Of a stretch of 64,000 nt of DNA, positions 30,201-44,400 are shown in pieces; position 1 is the stretch's first letter, and each line of letters starts with the position of its first letter. Both the position numbers and the translations under genes were made by a program. Under the pieces are notes generated by a model. It had not been told where the DNA came from and made no database searches. It saw only the letters and a list, made by a program, of their open reading frames with translations. The DNA is from Microglena sp. YARC (taxonomy: Eukaryota; Chlorophyta; Chlorophyceae; Chlamydomonadales; Chlamydomonadaceae), in the NCBI GenBank assembly GCA_022414725.1, contig CM039462.1, positions 181,553,234-181,617,233 of the forward strand, given 5' to 3'.

Positions 30201-33200
30201 CCGCCCAGCCCCCCGCTTAAAATCTCCTTACACTCAACCCCTACCTCACGTAAGGGACCACCCCCCCCCCAAATCTCCCACACTTACCCACCTCAACGCA
30301 CCTCCGTAAGGACCCCCCCCCCCCCCTTAAATCTCCTTACCCACTCAACCCACTGCAACGTAGGGACCCCCCCCCCCCCGCACCACCTTAAATCTCCTTA
30401 CCCACTCAAACCCACCTCACGTAAGGACCCCCCCCCCCCCCCCCACCCTTAAATCTCCTTACGCCACTCAAAACCACCTCACGTAAGGACCAGGCCCCCC
30501 CACCTTAAAGTCCCCTTAATCTCCCCAAACCACCCAAACACCCCTTAACCTCCTTAAAGCCATCCAGGGTCCACCTCAAAACCCCACCTCACGTAAGGAC
30601 CCCCCCCCCCCCCCTTAAATCTCCTTCACGTAGCCACCTTAGCAGTAATGTGTTAATCCCCCCCCCCAAATCTCCTTACCTCAAAACCCACACACTCAGT
30701 AAGAGACCTAGGACCCAACCCGCCCCCTTCACAATTAATATCCTTAACACCACACCGTCAACCGTCAAAAACTAAGATATATCCTTACCTCACATCATAA
30801 AACCACCCTACGACCGTAAGGACCCCCCCCCCTCCCCTTTACGGACCCTCCCTTAGAATTAAATCTCCTTACCCAACTGTAAGGACCCCCACACCACCCC
30901 TTAAATCTCCTACCCACTTTTCAAGACCTCAACGTCAAGGAGCATCCCCGAACGCGCATCTGTCATCCCACCTCTACGTAAGGACCACCCCCCCCCCCCC
31001 CTGGAGTAGAAATCTCCTTAAGGTGAAAGTAAAGTTCTCCACTCAAACCCACTCCTCACGGTCCCCATTAAGTTGAAATGGTTAACCTTCTAAGGACCCA
31101 CCCCCCCCCTAAATCTTGGCACTCAAACCGAAGTACAGGACACCAAACCCCCCCCCCCCCCTTAAATCTTCCTTACCACCACTCAAACCACCCGACCCTG
31201 TCAAAGTATAGGACCCAAACCCACCGCCCCCTCTCCTTAAAACCCACCTCTCACGGGACACCCCCCCCCCCCCCTAATTCTACACCCTCAGGTGACCGAC
31301 CCGTGAGAGAGTACAATCGTTTTAACCCCCCTCACCTTAATTATCTTCCTTACCATCACTGACCTACAAAGGACCCCCCCCACCCCTCTCCTCGAGCTAC
31401 TCGCTTATCCCACTCAAACCCACCTCACACACTAAAGGACCCCCAAACCCCCCCCCCCCCCTGTAAATCTCCTTACCGCCCCACCTCTTTACGCAAGATC
31501 GAGTCACACACATTCCTTTACTCACATCAAACGCACCTCAACGTAAGGACCCCCCCTCCCCCCTCCCCCCTTAAATCTCCTTACTCTCAAACCCACCCTC
31601 TTAACCCTACCACACTCAAACCCACTCCGTAAGGACCTCCCCCAGCCCACCCCTTAATCTCCTACCGACTCAAACTCCCCCAATACCTCCCGCCCCCCCC
31701 TCTTCCTTTTACACATCAGACCCACCTCCAAACCCACCACCTTACAAGGCGACCTAATACATCACACCGCACCTCACGTAAGTGGACCCCCCCACCCCCC
31801 TTAAAGTCTCCTTACGCCCTGTCACTATCGGCCACTCTGGCACCCAGCGATGCGTACCCCTTCCCCTTTAATGTATTCACGTTAGGTCCAGATGTCACTC
31901 TGACCTCAACGTAACCTCCCCCCTTAAATTCTCCTTACTCACTCAAACACCTCACGTAAGGAGGACTCCCCCCCTTAAAATCTCTTCCTACCGTCAGTCA
32001 CGTAGGAGGTGCTTTAAAGTCCCTTTACCCACCTCAAGGACCTGACCTCACCTGACCCACCCCAACCCCCCTTAAATCTCCAACTTACCCACAACGCAAA
32101 CGTAAGGACCACCGCCACCCCCTTAAATCACCTCCTCAAACACTACACTCACGTGGAACCCGCCCCCCTCCCACCTTAATTCTCACTTACCCAGGACAAC
32201 CTCCTAAGGACACCCCCCCTTAAGATCACTTACCCACTCAACGCCCACCTCACGTAAGGAGAGACCCCTCCCAGCAAACCCCCCCCTTCTTAAATCTCCT
32301 TACCCACTCAAACCCACACTCACGTAAGGACGCCCAAACCCCCGCCCCCCCCTTAATCTCCTTACAGCCACTCGGTTTTGTAAAGCGGTGTCAGATTGTA
32401 GCACCGCACTCACGTAAGGACCCAAACCCCTTAAATCTCCTTACCACACCGGTCAAACCCACCTCACGTAAGGACCCACACCCCACCCCCCCCTTAAATC
32501 TCCTTACCCATCAAACCCTCACTTCAAACCCGACCTCACCTTCAGTAAGGACCCGCCCTTAAATCTCCTTACGTACACTCAAAACCCCACCTCACAGTAA
32601 GGACCGGCCCCCCCCCCCCTTAAATCTCCTTACCCACTCAAACCACCTCAACGTAAGGGGTCACCATGTAAGGACCCCAACCCACCCACAACCCTTAAAT
32701 CTCCTTACCCGGCCATAAAAGTAAGGAACCTCAAAATCTGCCTTACCTCCTCAAATACTCACGTAAAGGATTTACGTAAGGACCCCCCGTAAGGACCAAG
32801 GAGTGCGACCACGAAACCACCTCACGTAAGGACCACGCACCCCCAGAGGATCGACTTAAATTCTCCTTTACTCGAGGAAGGACCCCTCAAGTCAAACCCA
32901 GTAAGGACCCGCCCGCCCCCTTAAATCTCCATTACCCCAGCCCCCTTAAATCTCGGCTTACCCACTCAAAACCCACCTCACGTAAGGACCCAAACCCACC
33001 CACCCCTTAAATTCTCCTTACCCATCCAAACCCACCTCACGTAAGGACCACCCCCTTTAAATCTCTTATTTTACCTCGCACTCAAACCACCTCACGTAAG
33101 GACCCCCCCCCCCACCCCCTTAAATCTCCTTACCACACTCAAACCCATCTCACGTAAGGACCCAAACCCCCCCCCCCCTTAAATCTCCTTAGCATTGGCC

Positions 33201-36200
33201 ACTCAAACCCAAACAACTCACGTAAGGACCCCCCCCCCCCCCCCTTAAATCTCCTTACCCCCCACTCAAACCCACCTCACGTCAGGCCCACCGCCCCCAC
33301 CCCCTTAATCGCTTACCTACCTCACGTATGGAGTACCACCGTCCTTACACTTGATATTAAAACGGTGTGAAAATAAGATAATTAATGAAGGTGTCGTCGT
33401 GTACCCAACTTGTCGGCCTTATCCTCCAAACACAACTATTGATTAAATCGATGCCTTACGGAGAGGGTACAGCAACGTTTCAGTCTCAACACCTACTACC
33501 GCCCTTAGAGGATCTCCTTAAAGCATTCAAATCGGCACCTACCTTACGTGGGGAAGGTTGTGAGATGTAAGGACCAAACCCACCACCACGCGCCCCCCTG
33601 CCTTGAAATCTCCTTACCACTGGAGGTGTGGAACACTCATAACCCACCTCACGTAAGGGACCGGCCTCCCCCCGCAGCGCTTGCCCGGATTACGAAATCT
33701 CCTACCGTTCCACTGTCAATACTCCACCTCCGTAAGACCCAACCCCCCCCCACCCCTTAAATCTTCCTTACACACTTCACTCAAACCCACTTCTCACGTA
33801 AGGTACCCCATCCCCCCTTAAATCCCTTACGACTCCGTGTAAATCCCTTACGGTCCCACTCAAGACCACCTCTAGCGTAAGGTGGCCATCGGTGCCGGCC
33901 CCCCCCTCCGCCCACCGGTTACAATCTCCTTACCTACTCAAACCGCGACCTCACGTAAGGAGGACCCGCGTCCACCCCTCGCACCCCTCCCTTAAATAAC
34001 TCTTTACCCACTCAAACCCACTCACGTAAGGACCCATAACCCACCCCCCCGCTTAAATCCTTACCCACTTCAAACCCACCTCACGTAAGGACCCCCCCCC
34101 CCCCCTTAAATCTCCTTAACCCACTCAAACCCACCTCACGTAAGGACCACCCACCCCTTCTCCACCCCCTTAAATCTATCCTTACCACCTCACGCAAACC
34201 CACCTCTCGGGATAAGGACCTGCAAACCCACCCCATCCCCCTTAAATTCCCTTACCCTCACTCTCCAAACCCACTACCTTCAACGTAAGGACCCCAAAAT
34301 CCCATCCGGCCATCCACCTTAAAATCTCGCTTACCGCACGTATCAAACTCAAACTCTACGTAAGTGGACCGCAACAAACCACGCATCCACCCCCTTCCAG
34401 CGGGAACCATGGTCCCCCCATAGCAGTTAAAGACAAGCGCCCCCCCCTTTAAATCCTCCTTACCGTCGTCACTTGCAAAACACCGACACGGTCACGTAAG
34501 GACCCCCCCCCCACCCCTGCCCCCTCAATCTCCTCATTACCCACAGTTCACTTCTTCAAACACCACGTCAAGTAGACGTAAAGGACCCAAACCCCGCCCA
34601 CCCCGCCTAACCCCAAATCTCGGCTTACTTAGCTGATTGCACTCCCACTCAAACCCACCTCACGTAAGGACCGGTGAGGTAATCGCAGTAAGGACGCCCG
34701 ACCCCCCCCCCCCCCTTAAAGATCTCCTTACGATGCCACTCAAGACCACCTCACGTAAGGACCCCCCCCCCCGCCCTCCCTTAAATCTCCTTACCCATCC
34801 ACTCAACGCGCACCTCACGTAGGACCCCAAACCCACCACCCCCCTTAAATCCTTACCGCACTCAACCCACCTCACGTAAAGGACCCACAAATCCCACCAC
34901 CCCCTTAAATCTCCTTACCCACTCAAACACCACCTCACGTAAGGACCCCCACCCCCCCCTCTTAAAAAATCTCCTTACCCCACTCAAACCCACCTCACGT
35001 AAGGACCTTCCCCCCCCCCCTTAGAATCTCCTTACCCACACTACAACCCACCTGCAAAGTAAAGGACCAAACCCACCCACCCCCTTGGAAACCTCCTTCA
35101 CAATCCACTCGTAAAGTCCGAGCCACGTAATTGGACTGGAGGGTGAACCCCCCCGCTCGTTAAATCTCCAATACTCCAACGTGCAAACTCAACTACTCAC
35201 GAAGGACCGCCACCCCAAGCCCGCCTTAAATCTTCCTTACCCCATCTAAAAACCACCGCAGTAAGGACCGTGGGAGGCCACACTACGTGGCGCCCTTCCA
35301 ACCCCGCTTAAGATCTTCTTACTTACCAACTCAGAACCACGTCTCGAGCGTATAGGTGACGTCAAACCCCAGATCTCCCTTAAATCTCCTTCTACCACAC
35401 TCAAACCCACCTCACGTAAGGACCCCCCCCCCCCGCCTTACAAATCTCCTTTAACCAACCCGCTCTCGACCGTTAAGAGCATCCGGCCACCCCACCACAA
35501 CCTTAAAATGATCCTTCACCCACTTCTAAAACCAACTCACGTAAGGGACAATTCACCTCCCTCCCTGTAATCTCTACTTACCGACGACACTGTGGTTCAA
35601 GACACCAACCTCACGTAAGGACCCCCCCCCCCCGGGCCCCTCCCCTTAAATCTCCTTACCCCGACGTCAAACCCCACCCTCTACGGTAAAGGACGCCAAA
35701 CCAACACACTCCTTGAAATTTCGCGTTAAGCACACAGACTAGCCCCGATACGTAAGGACTGGCAATACGCGCAGCTTAAATCCTTACCCCTCGAATCGCA
35801 GCCTGCAAGTGAAGGGATCCCCGGTCCCCCCCCCCCCCTTATATCTCCTGTACCGGGCACTGCAAAACTCCACTCTCACGTAAGGGACCGACTCCACCCC
35901 ATTAACTCCTCCTTAACTCACCCACTCAAACCCACACCCTCACGTAAGACTACAACGCCCCCCCCCTTTCGCCCTTAAATCTCCTACCTATTTTCAATCT
36001 ACAACGTAAGGACTTATAAGAGTGTGACCCGTGGAAGAGCGCATCACGGAAATGGAACCCACCCTCCCCCGGCGCCCTCCAGAGGTCGCCCCTAAGGAAA
36101 CTCACATACCCCCGTCAAACGGTATATGGACCCCCCCCCCGCGGCCCTCCTGAAAGAATCTCCTTACTCCACTCCAAAGACTGGCTCACCTCACGTAGCC

Positions 36201-39200
36201 GAAGAACCCACCCGCCCCCTTAGGAGAGTCTCCATTTACCCTAAATCAAACCAAGCACCGCTCTGAAACCCGTTGGGGACCACACCCCGGGCCTCACTTA
36301 AATCTCCTGTAGCCTGTCACGGTCAAACCCACCGTGTCTACGTATGAGACGCAATGGCTCCCGAACCACGCCCTTCCTACCGGCGCACTCAAAAGACCAC
36401 TCTCACGTAATTAAATCTCCTTACCCACGTGAATGAAACCCCTCACGTAATGGACCGTCCGAACACCCGGTCGCCCCTTCGCGCGAAGCGTAAATCTCCT
36501 TACCGCACATCAAACCCACCTCAGCGTGGGACCCTCGCTGCCACCTGAGGGTCCCCGCCTCCCTCGCCCCTTAATATTTCCTTAAGCCTGAAGCGTGTAG
36601 GGTGCACTCGAGTAACCTCACCTAACAGTAAGGACTCGTCCTTTGCCATCCCCCCCCCCTCCACATCGTCCCCGCTATTTGCAAACAAGGCCCCCTTCAA
36701 ATCTCCTTACCTCTAAGGGATCAAACCAAGCCACCTACACGTGAGAGGACAACATCTACAGACCCCCCCTCCCCCCCTCCCCCTAATCTCGCTTACCCAC
36801 TTCAACCTACTCACGTACCAGGACCACCACCACCCCCCTTAAATCTCCTTTACCCACTCAACCAGTCACGTAAGGACCTAGTTTCCCCACCCCCCCCCCC
36901 TTACATCTCCTTTACCCACATCCACCCCTAAGCGGAACGCCCCACCCCCACCCCCCTAAATCTCCTTAACCCACTCAAACCACCTCACGTAAGGACCCCC
37001 CCCCCCCCTTAAATCTCCTTACCCACGGCTCAAACCCACCTCACGAAGGCCCCACCCCCAAGCCCCCCCTAATATTCTCCTTACCCACCAAACCCACCCA
37101 CGTAAGGACCCCCCCCCGCCCTTAAAATCTCCTTACCCACTTCAAACCCACCTCACGTAAGGAACCTCCCCCCCCCCTCCCCCTTAAATGCTCCTTCAGC
37201 TGGTCTACATGCATTATATCTTCGCACACGTCACTCACGCTTGCAACTCTCACTTAAGCGTCTCCTTACCCAACCTCACCCGGCATTACCAAAGTATAGA
37301 GTAACCACCCCCCGTATATATTCTCCTTACCAACCACTACAAACTGACCCCTCACGTAAGGACCCCCCCCCCCCCTTAAAATCTCCTCCCATCAAACCCA
37401 CCTCAAGTAAGGACCCCCTCCCCCCCCCACCACCACGCCACCCCTTAAATTCCTTACCCCACTCAAACCCACCTCCCACGTAAGGACCCCCCCCCCCCCC
37501 CACCTTAAATCTCTTACCACATCAACCCAATCACTCACGTTAACGTCCCCCCCCCATGCTGACCCTTAAAAGTCTCCTTAAACCCACTCAAGGAACCCAC
37601 CACGTAAAGGACCACGCCACTTCCCCCGACCCCTTACATCTCCTATACCATAGGTATCACAGAACCCACCTCACGTAAGGACACCCCGGCCCGCCCCACT
37701 TAAATCCTCCTTTACCACACTCAAAACCACCTCAGTGTAAGGACCCCGCTCGCCCCCCGCCCCCCCGCCCACCTTAAAATTTCCTTACATTGACACACTC
37801 AAACCACCCTCAAGTAAGGACCCCCACCCCCCTTGAAATCTCTACCCACTCAAACCCACTGCACGTAAGGACCCCCCCCCCCCCGCCCCCTTTAAATCTC
37901 CTTACACCTCAAACCACTGAACGTAAGACCAACCCCCCCCCACCTTAAATCTCCTACCAGCACCTGAAACCACACTCACTGTAAGGTACGCCGAACTCAT
38001 TCCTTACCGGAGCGCCAACCTGCACACCAGCCTTAAATCTCCTTAGCCCACGAGCTACCCAGCCCTCACGTGAAGGACCTCCCGCCCACCCCCCCAACCT
38101 AAATCTCCTAACTCACTGAAAACCCACCTCGGCGTAAGGACCCCCCCCCCCCCCCCTTAATGCGTGCTCTCCCCCTCCCCCCCCCCCTTAAATCTCCTTA
38201 CCCACTCCCCAACTCAAAACGCACTCACGTAAGGACCCGTGTCGTCCCAACCCACCCCTTGAAATCTCCGTTACCGCCACTCAAAGTTACCCCCACCTCA
38301 CGGTAAGGACCCACCCCCCCCCCCCACTTAAATCTCCTTACGGTCACTCAAAACCCACCCTCACGTAAGGACCCGCCCCCCCCCTTCGCCTTAAATATGA
38401 TACCACACCCGCTTTCAAACCCACCTCACGTAAGGACCCCCTCCGGCCCCCCCTTAAATCTCCTTACCCACTCAAACCCGCCCTCACGTAAGGACCAAAC
38501 CACCCCCCCCTTAAAATCTCCTTACCACACTCAATCCACCTCCGTAAAGGACCCCCCCCACACCCCCTAGGACCCCCCCCCCCTAAATCTCCCTTACCGA
38601 ACCCACTAACCTCACCTCGACGTAAGGACCCCGCCCCCCCCCCCTGGGTTAAATTCTCCTTGCACGCACTCAAACCCACCCTCAACGTAAGGGTACCCCC
38701 CCCCCCCCCTCCCCCTTAAATCTCCTTAACCCAACTCAAACCCACCTCACGTAAGGACCGTGCCACGCCCCTTTAAAGTCGTCCTTACCACTCAAGAAAC
38801 ATCCTCAAGTAAGGACCCCCCCCCACCCCATTAAAATCTCCTTACCACACATAACCACCTCACGTAAGGACTACCCCCCCCCCCCCGCCCTCCTTAAATC
38901 TCCTTACCCAGCACATCAAACCCACCTCACGCTAAGGAGAACCACGCCCCCCCCTCGGCCCCCCCCCCTCTATGAATCTCCTTACCGTCATTGCCAGCAC
39001 ACACCTCCAAACCCACCTCACGTAAGGACCCCCCCCCCCGCCCCCTTAAAGTCTCCTTACCCTCCCACTTCAACCGCAACCTCACGTAAGGACCTACAAA
39101 CCCCCTCCCCCCTTAAATCTCGCTTACCCACGCGTCAAACGCCACCTCAACTTAAGGACCCCCCCCCCCCCCGCTTAAATCTCCTTACCTAGCACACTAA

Positions 39201-41869
39201 ACCCACCTCACGGTAAGGGACTCACACCCCCGCCTGGAAATCTCCGTTACCAAGCAGCTCAAACCCACCTCACGTAAGGACCCAAACCCCCACCCACTCC
39301 CCTTAATCTGCGCTTACCACTCAACACCCACCTCACGTAAGGACGCCCCCCCCCCGTCCCACCTTAATCTCCTTACCCACTCAACCCACCTCACGAAATA
39401 AGGACCCCCACCCCCCCCCCTTAAATCTCCTTACCCACTCAAACCCACCTCACGTAAAGGACCTCCCCCGTACCACTCGAGGCCCCCCCCTAAATCTCCT
39501 TAAGGGCCCACTCAACCCACCTCACGTAAGGACCCGTCCCTTAAATCTCGCTTACCCAGCTCAAAAGACCCACCTCACGTAAGGAACCTGCCCTCCCCCA
39601 CCTAAATTCTCCTATACCCACTCAAACCACCTCAGGTGGACCCCCCCCCCCCCCCCCCTTAATCTCCTTACCTCACTGCAAACCGACCTCACGTAAGGAC
39701 CTCCCCCCCCCCCAATCGCCCTTAGAGTTCACCCATTACCACATCAAACCCCACCTCACGTAAGGGACGGGCCCCCCTCCCTCCCCCTTAAATCTCTTAC
39801 CACTCAAACCACCTCACGTAGACCCCCGCCCCACCCTTAACATCCCTTACCACACTCAAACCCACTCACGTAAGGACCCCAAACCCCCACCCCTTAACAT
39901 CTCCTTACACTCAAACCCACTTCTGCACGAGTAAGACCCCCACCCCCAACCTTAAATCTCCTACCGGTCACATAAACCACTCCACGATAACCCCCCCCTC
40001 CCGCTTAAATCCTACGCGTAAACCACCTCACTGAAGGACCTTTACCCACCCCCTCCACCATTGCCCTTAAATCTCTTACCCACTCAAACCACCTCACGTA
40101 AGGACCCCGCCCCGGCCCCCATTCAAAATCTCCTTACCATCACTTTCAAAGCCCGACTCGCGGTAAGGACGGCCCCCCCCGCCACTTCGCCCTGCCACCA
40201 ATTAAATCTTGTACCCACGGTGCACCCACCGGTCAACGTAAGGACCTGCCCCCCGGCCCTCCCCCCCTTAAATCTCCGTTACCCACTCAAACCCAACACT
40301 CACGTAAGACCAGTCCACCACCCCCCCCCTTAAATCTTCCTTACCCACTCAAACCCATCACGTAAGGACCCAACCCCCCACCCCCCCCCCTTAATCTCTT
40401 AACCATCAAACCCGGCCTGCACGAAAGGACCCCACCCCACCCCTAATCTCCTTACGCCACTCACGCCACCTCACGTAAGTACGCGGTGCCCCTCCCCCCC
40501 CCCCCCCTTATAAATCTCCGTAACCCAACGTCAAACCCAGGACCTCACTAAGGACCTCGACCACCCCCCCCTCCGACCCCCCCCTTAAATCTCCTTAACC
40601 CGGCCACCACTCAAACCGCACCTTACGTAAGGACCCCCCCCCCCGCCCACCCTTAAATCTCCTTACCCCACTCAAACCCACCTCACGTAAGGACCCCCCC
40701 CGCCGCCTATTAAATCTCTTACCTCACCTCAAACCCACCTCACGTAAGGACCCAACCCCCCCCCCCCCTTAAATCTCCTTACCACGCACATCAAACCACT
40801 CTCAGTAGTGACCCCTTCTTAAATCTCCTTACCGGCACCTCAAAACGGGGCCACCTCACGTTAAGGACTCCCCCCCACCCCTCCTCCTTAAATCTCCTTA
40901 CCTTGCAACACACACACCACCACCTCACGTAAGGACCCCACCGCCCCCCTTAAATCTCTAACCCACTCAACCACCTCAACGTTAGGAACCGCCCACCCCC
41001 AGGCCCGGCCCTTAGAATCTCTTACCCACCGCAACCCACCTGAGGACGTAAGGACCCAACCCTCCCCCGGCCCACCCCTTAAATTCCTTACCCAATCAAA
41101 ACCACCTCACGTAAGGACCCCCCACCTGGCGCCCCCCCTTAAATCTCCTTATTCCCACTCAAACCCACCTCACGTGTGGTACCCCCCCCGGGCCCCCTAT
41201 TCTCCTTACCTCACGTACATACACACCTCACGTAAGGACCAGCAACCGCCCCCCCCCCTCCCCTTAAATTCGCTTACCCATCAAACCCGCCTCCACGTAA
41301 GGACCTCCACCCCCCCTTAATCTTCCTTACCCACAAAGTTCCCACCTCACGTAAGGACTCCCTCCCCCTTAAAGTCTCCTACCCCACTCAAACCCACTCA
41401 CGAATGTGGTAAGGACCACCCCCCCCTCCCCCCCCCCCCTTAAATCTCCTTACCACACTCAGACCCACCTCTACGTAAGGAACCCCCCCCCCCCCCCCCC
41501 TTATTCCTTACCACTCAAACCCACTCACGTAGGGGCCCCCCCGCCCGGGCCCTTTAGATCTCCTAACCCACTTTCAATCACCACCTCGATGCGTAAGGAC
41601 CCCCACCCCCCTTAAATCTCCTTACCCACTCAAACCACCTCACGTAAGGATCCCCCACCCCCCTTAAATCTCCGTTAACCCTCAAACCCAACCTCAGTAA
41701 GGACCCCCGCCCCCCCCATATAAATCTCCTTACCCATCAACCCACCTACGGTAGGACCCACCCCACCCTTAAATCTCCTTACCCCAAACTCAACCACTCC
41801 ACTAAGGACGCCCGCTCCCTACCCCCCCCTCAAATTTCTCTTACCCAGTCAAACCACACCTGAAGCGTA
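27270..41869 (+). repeat. Poly-C satellite, monomer about 52-58 bp, roughly 260 copies
   Basis: The monomer is a C-tract of 6-18 bases, then TTAAATCTCCTTACCCACTC, AAACCCACCTCACGTAAGGACC. TCCTTAC and GTAAGGA form a 7-bp stem around a 19-base loop. Copies at about 27900-28700 and 36950-41800 are clean. Those at about 30700-36700 are full of small indels, probably sequencing or assembly noise. A unique A-rich island lies at 27405-27485. No gene is seen in 14.6 kb, and the short ORFs are chance readings. Confidence 0.93.
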
Positions 41870-42869
41870 NNNNNNNNNNNNNNNNNNNNNNNNNNNNNNN
41901 NNNNNNNNNNNNNNNNNNNNNNNNNNNNNNNNNNNNNNNNNNNNNNNNNNNNNNNNNNNNNNNNNNNNNNNNNNNNNNNNNNNNNNNNNNNNNNNNNNNN
42001 NNNNNNNNNNNNNNNNNNNNNNNNNNNNNNNNNNNNNNNNNNNNNNNNNNNNNNNNNNNNNNNNNNNNNNNNNNNNNNNNNNNNNNNNNNNNNNNNNNNN
42101 NNNNNNNNNNNNNNNNNNNNNNNNNNNNNNNNNNNNNNNNNNNNNNNNNNNNNNNNNNNNNNNNNNNNNNNNNNNNNNNNNNNNNNNNNNNNNNNNNNNN
42201 NNNNNNNNNNNNNNNNNNNNNNNNNNNNNNNNNNNNNNNNNNNNNNNNNNNNNNNNNNNNNNNNNNNNNNNNNNNNNNNNNNNNNNNNNNNNNNNNNNNN
42301 NNNNNNNNNNNNNNNNNNNNNNNNNNNNNNNNNNNNNNNNNNNNNNNNNNNNNNNNNNNNNNNNNNNNNNNNNNNNNNNNNNNNNNNNNNNNNNNNNNNN
42401 NNNNNNNNNNNNNNNNNNNNNNNNNNNNNNNNNNNNNNNNNNNNNNNNNNNNNNNNNNNNNNNNNNNNNNNNNNNNNNNNNNNNNNNNNNNNNNNNNNNN
42501 NNNNNNNNNNNNNNNNNNNNNNNNNNNNNNNNNNNNNNNNNNNNNNNNNNNNNNNNNNNNNNNNNNNNNNNNNNNNNNNNNNNNNNNNNNNNNNNNNNNN
42601 NNNNNNNNNNNNNNNNNNNNNNNNNNNNNNNNNNNNNNNNNNNNNNNNNNNNNNNNNNNNNNNNNNNNNNNNNNNNNNNNNNNNNNNNNNNNNNNNNNNN
42701 NNNNNNNNNNNNNNNNNNNNNNNNNNNNNNNNNNNNNNNNNNNNNNNNNNNNNNNNNNNNNNNNNNNNNNNNNNNNNNNNNNNNNNNNNNNNNNNNNNNN
42801 NNNNNNNNNNNNNNNNNNNNNNNNNNNNNNNNNNNNNNNNNNNNNNNNNNNNNNNNNNNNNNNNNNNNN
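41870..42869. other. Assembly gap of exactly 1000 N
   Basis: 1000 unknown bases between two different arrays. The round size suggests a placeholder, so the true distance is unknown and the two sides may not be adjacent. Confidence 0.99.
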
Positions 42870-44400
42870 CAGAGAGAGATAAAGCCTAACCCTAACATCC
42901 TCAACTTGTATTTTCAGTCCTGCAGGCGTTGCTAGCCTAAACCCTAACAACCTCAACTTGGTATATCCAGTCCTGCAGGCGTTGCTTAAGCCTTAAACCT
43001 AACAACCCTCACTTGGGTAATTTCAGTCTGCAGGCGGTTGCAAAGCCCTAAACCCTAACAACCCTCAACTGGTATTTCAGTCCTGCAGGCCGTTGCTAAG
43101 CCCTAAAACCCTAACAACCTCAACTTGGGATTTCAGTCCTGCAGCCGTTGCTAAGCCCTAAACCCTATCTAAACCTCAACTTGTGTATTTCAGTCCTGCA
43201 GGCGTTGCTAGCCTAACCCTAAAACCTCAACTTGGTATTTTTCAGTCGCAGGGTTGCTAAGCCCTAAACCTAACAACCCTAACTTGGTATTTCAGTCCTG
43301 CAGGCGTTTGCAACCCTAAACCCTAAAACCCTCAACTTGGTATTCAGTCTCGCAGGCGTTGCTAACCTAAAAAACCTAACAACCTCAACTTGTTATTTCA
43401 GTCCTGCAGGCGTTGCTAAGCCCTAAACCCTAACAACCCTTCACTTGGTATTTTCAAAGTCCTGCAGGCGTTGGCTAAGCCCTAAACCCTAACAACCTCA
43501 ACTTGCGTATTTCAGTCTGCAGGGCGTTGCCAGCCCTAAACCTAACAACCCTCAACTTCGGTATTACGTTGCAGGCGTTGCTAAGCCTAACCTAACAACC
43601 TCAACTTGGTATTTCAGTCCTGCAGGCGTTGGCTAAGCATAACTAAAACCTCAACTTGGGTATTTCAGTCCTGAGGCGTTGCTGAAGGACCTAAACGCCT
43701 AACAACCCTGCAACTTGGTATTTTCAGTCCTGCAGGCGTTGCTTAAGCCCTAAACACTCAACAACCCTCCCTTGGTATTTCAGTCTGCAGGCGTTGCTAA
43801 GCCCTAAAACCCTATACAACCCTCAACTTGGTATTGCAGTCCTCCAGGCGTTGCTAAGCCTAAACCCTATACACCTCACTTGGTATTCTCAGTCCTGCAG
43901 CGCGTTGCTAAGGCCTAAATCCCTAACCAACCTCGACTTGGTATTTCAGTCCTGCAGGGGTTGCTAAGCCTAAACGCCTAACAACCTCAACTTGGTATTT
44001 CATCTGCAGAGCCGTTGCTAAAGCCCTACAACCCAACAACCCTCAACTTGGTTTATTTTCAGTCCTGCCAGGCGTTTGCTTAAGCCACCCGGCCTAAACT
44101 AACAACCTCAAACTTGGTATTTCAGTCCTGCAGCGTTGCTACGCCCTAAATAACCTAACACCCTACTGGTATTTTAGTCCTGCACGGCGTTGCTAAGCCT
44201 AAACCCTAACAACCCTCACTTGGTATTTCAGTCTGCAGGCGTTGCTAAGTCTAATCTAACAACCTCAATTTGGTATCAGCTCCTGCTAGGCGTTGCTTAA
44301 GCCTAAACACTAACAACCTCAACTTGGTATTTCAGTCTGCAGCTTGCCTAAGCCCTAAACCCTATAGACAACGCCTGCAACTTGGTTTCTTTCCTGCAGG
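42870..44400 (+). repeat. 54-bp tandem array with telomere words and acceptor sites
   Basis: About 28 copies of a unit reading CAACTTGGTATTTCAGTCC, TGCAGGCGTTGCTAAG, CCCTAAACCCTAACAAC. Each unit holds TTTCAG and TGCAG acceptor-like ends, the first bases of the putative next exon (GCGTTGCT), and one and a half plant-type telomere words. Copies carry many single-base indels. Confidence 0.9.

Noticed and set aside
27270..41869. Centromeric satellite
   Set aside because: Possible by size, but nothing in the sequence ties it to a centromere. A similar-sized array further on looks intronic.
41841..42956. 350-371-codon minus-strand ORFs
   Set aside because: They run through the 1000-N gap and have no sequence support.
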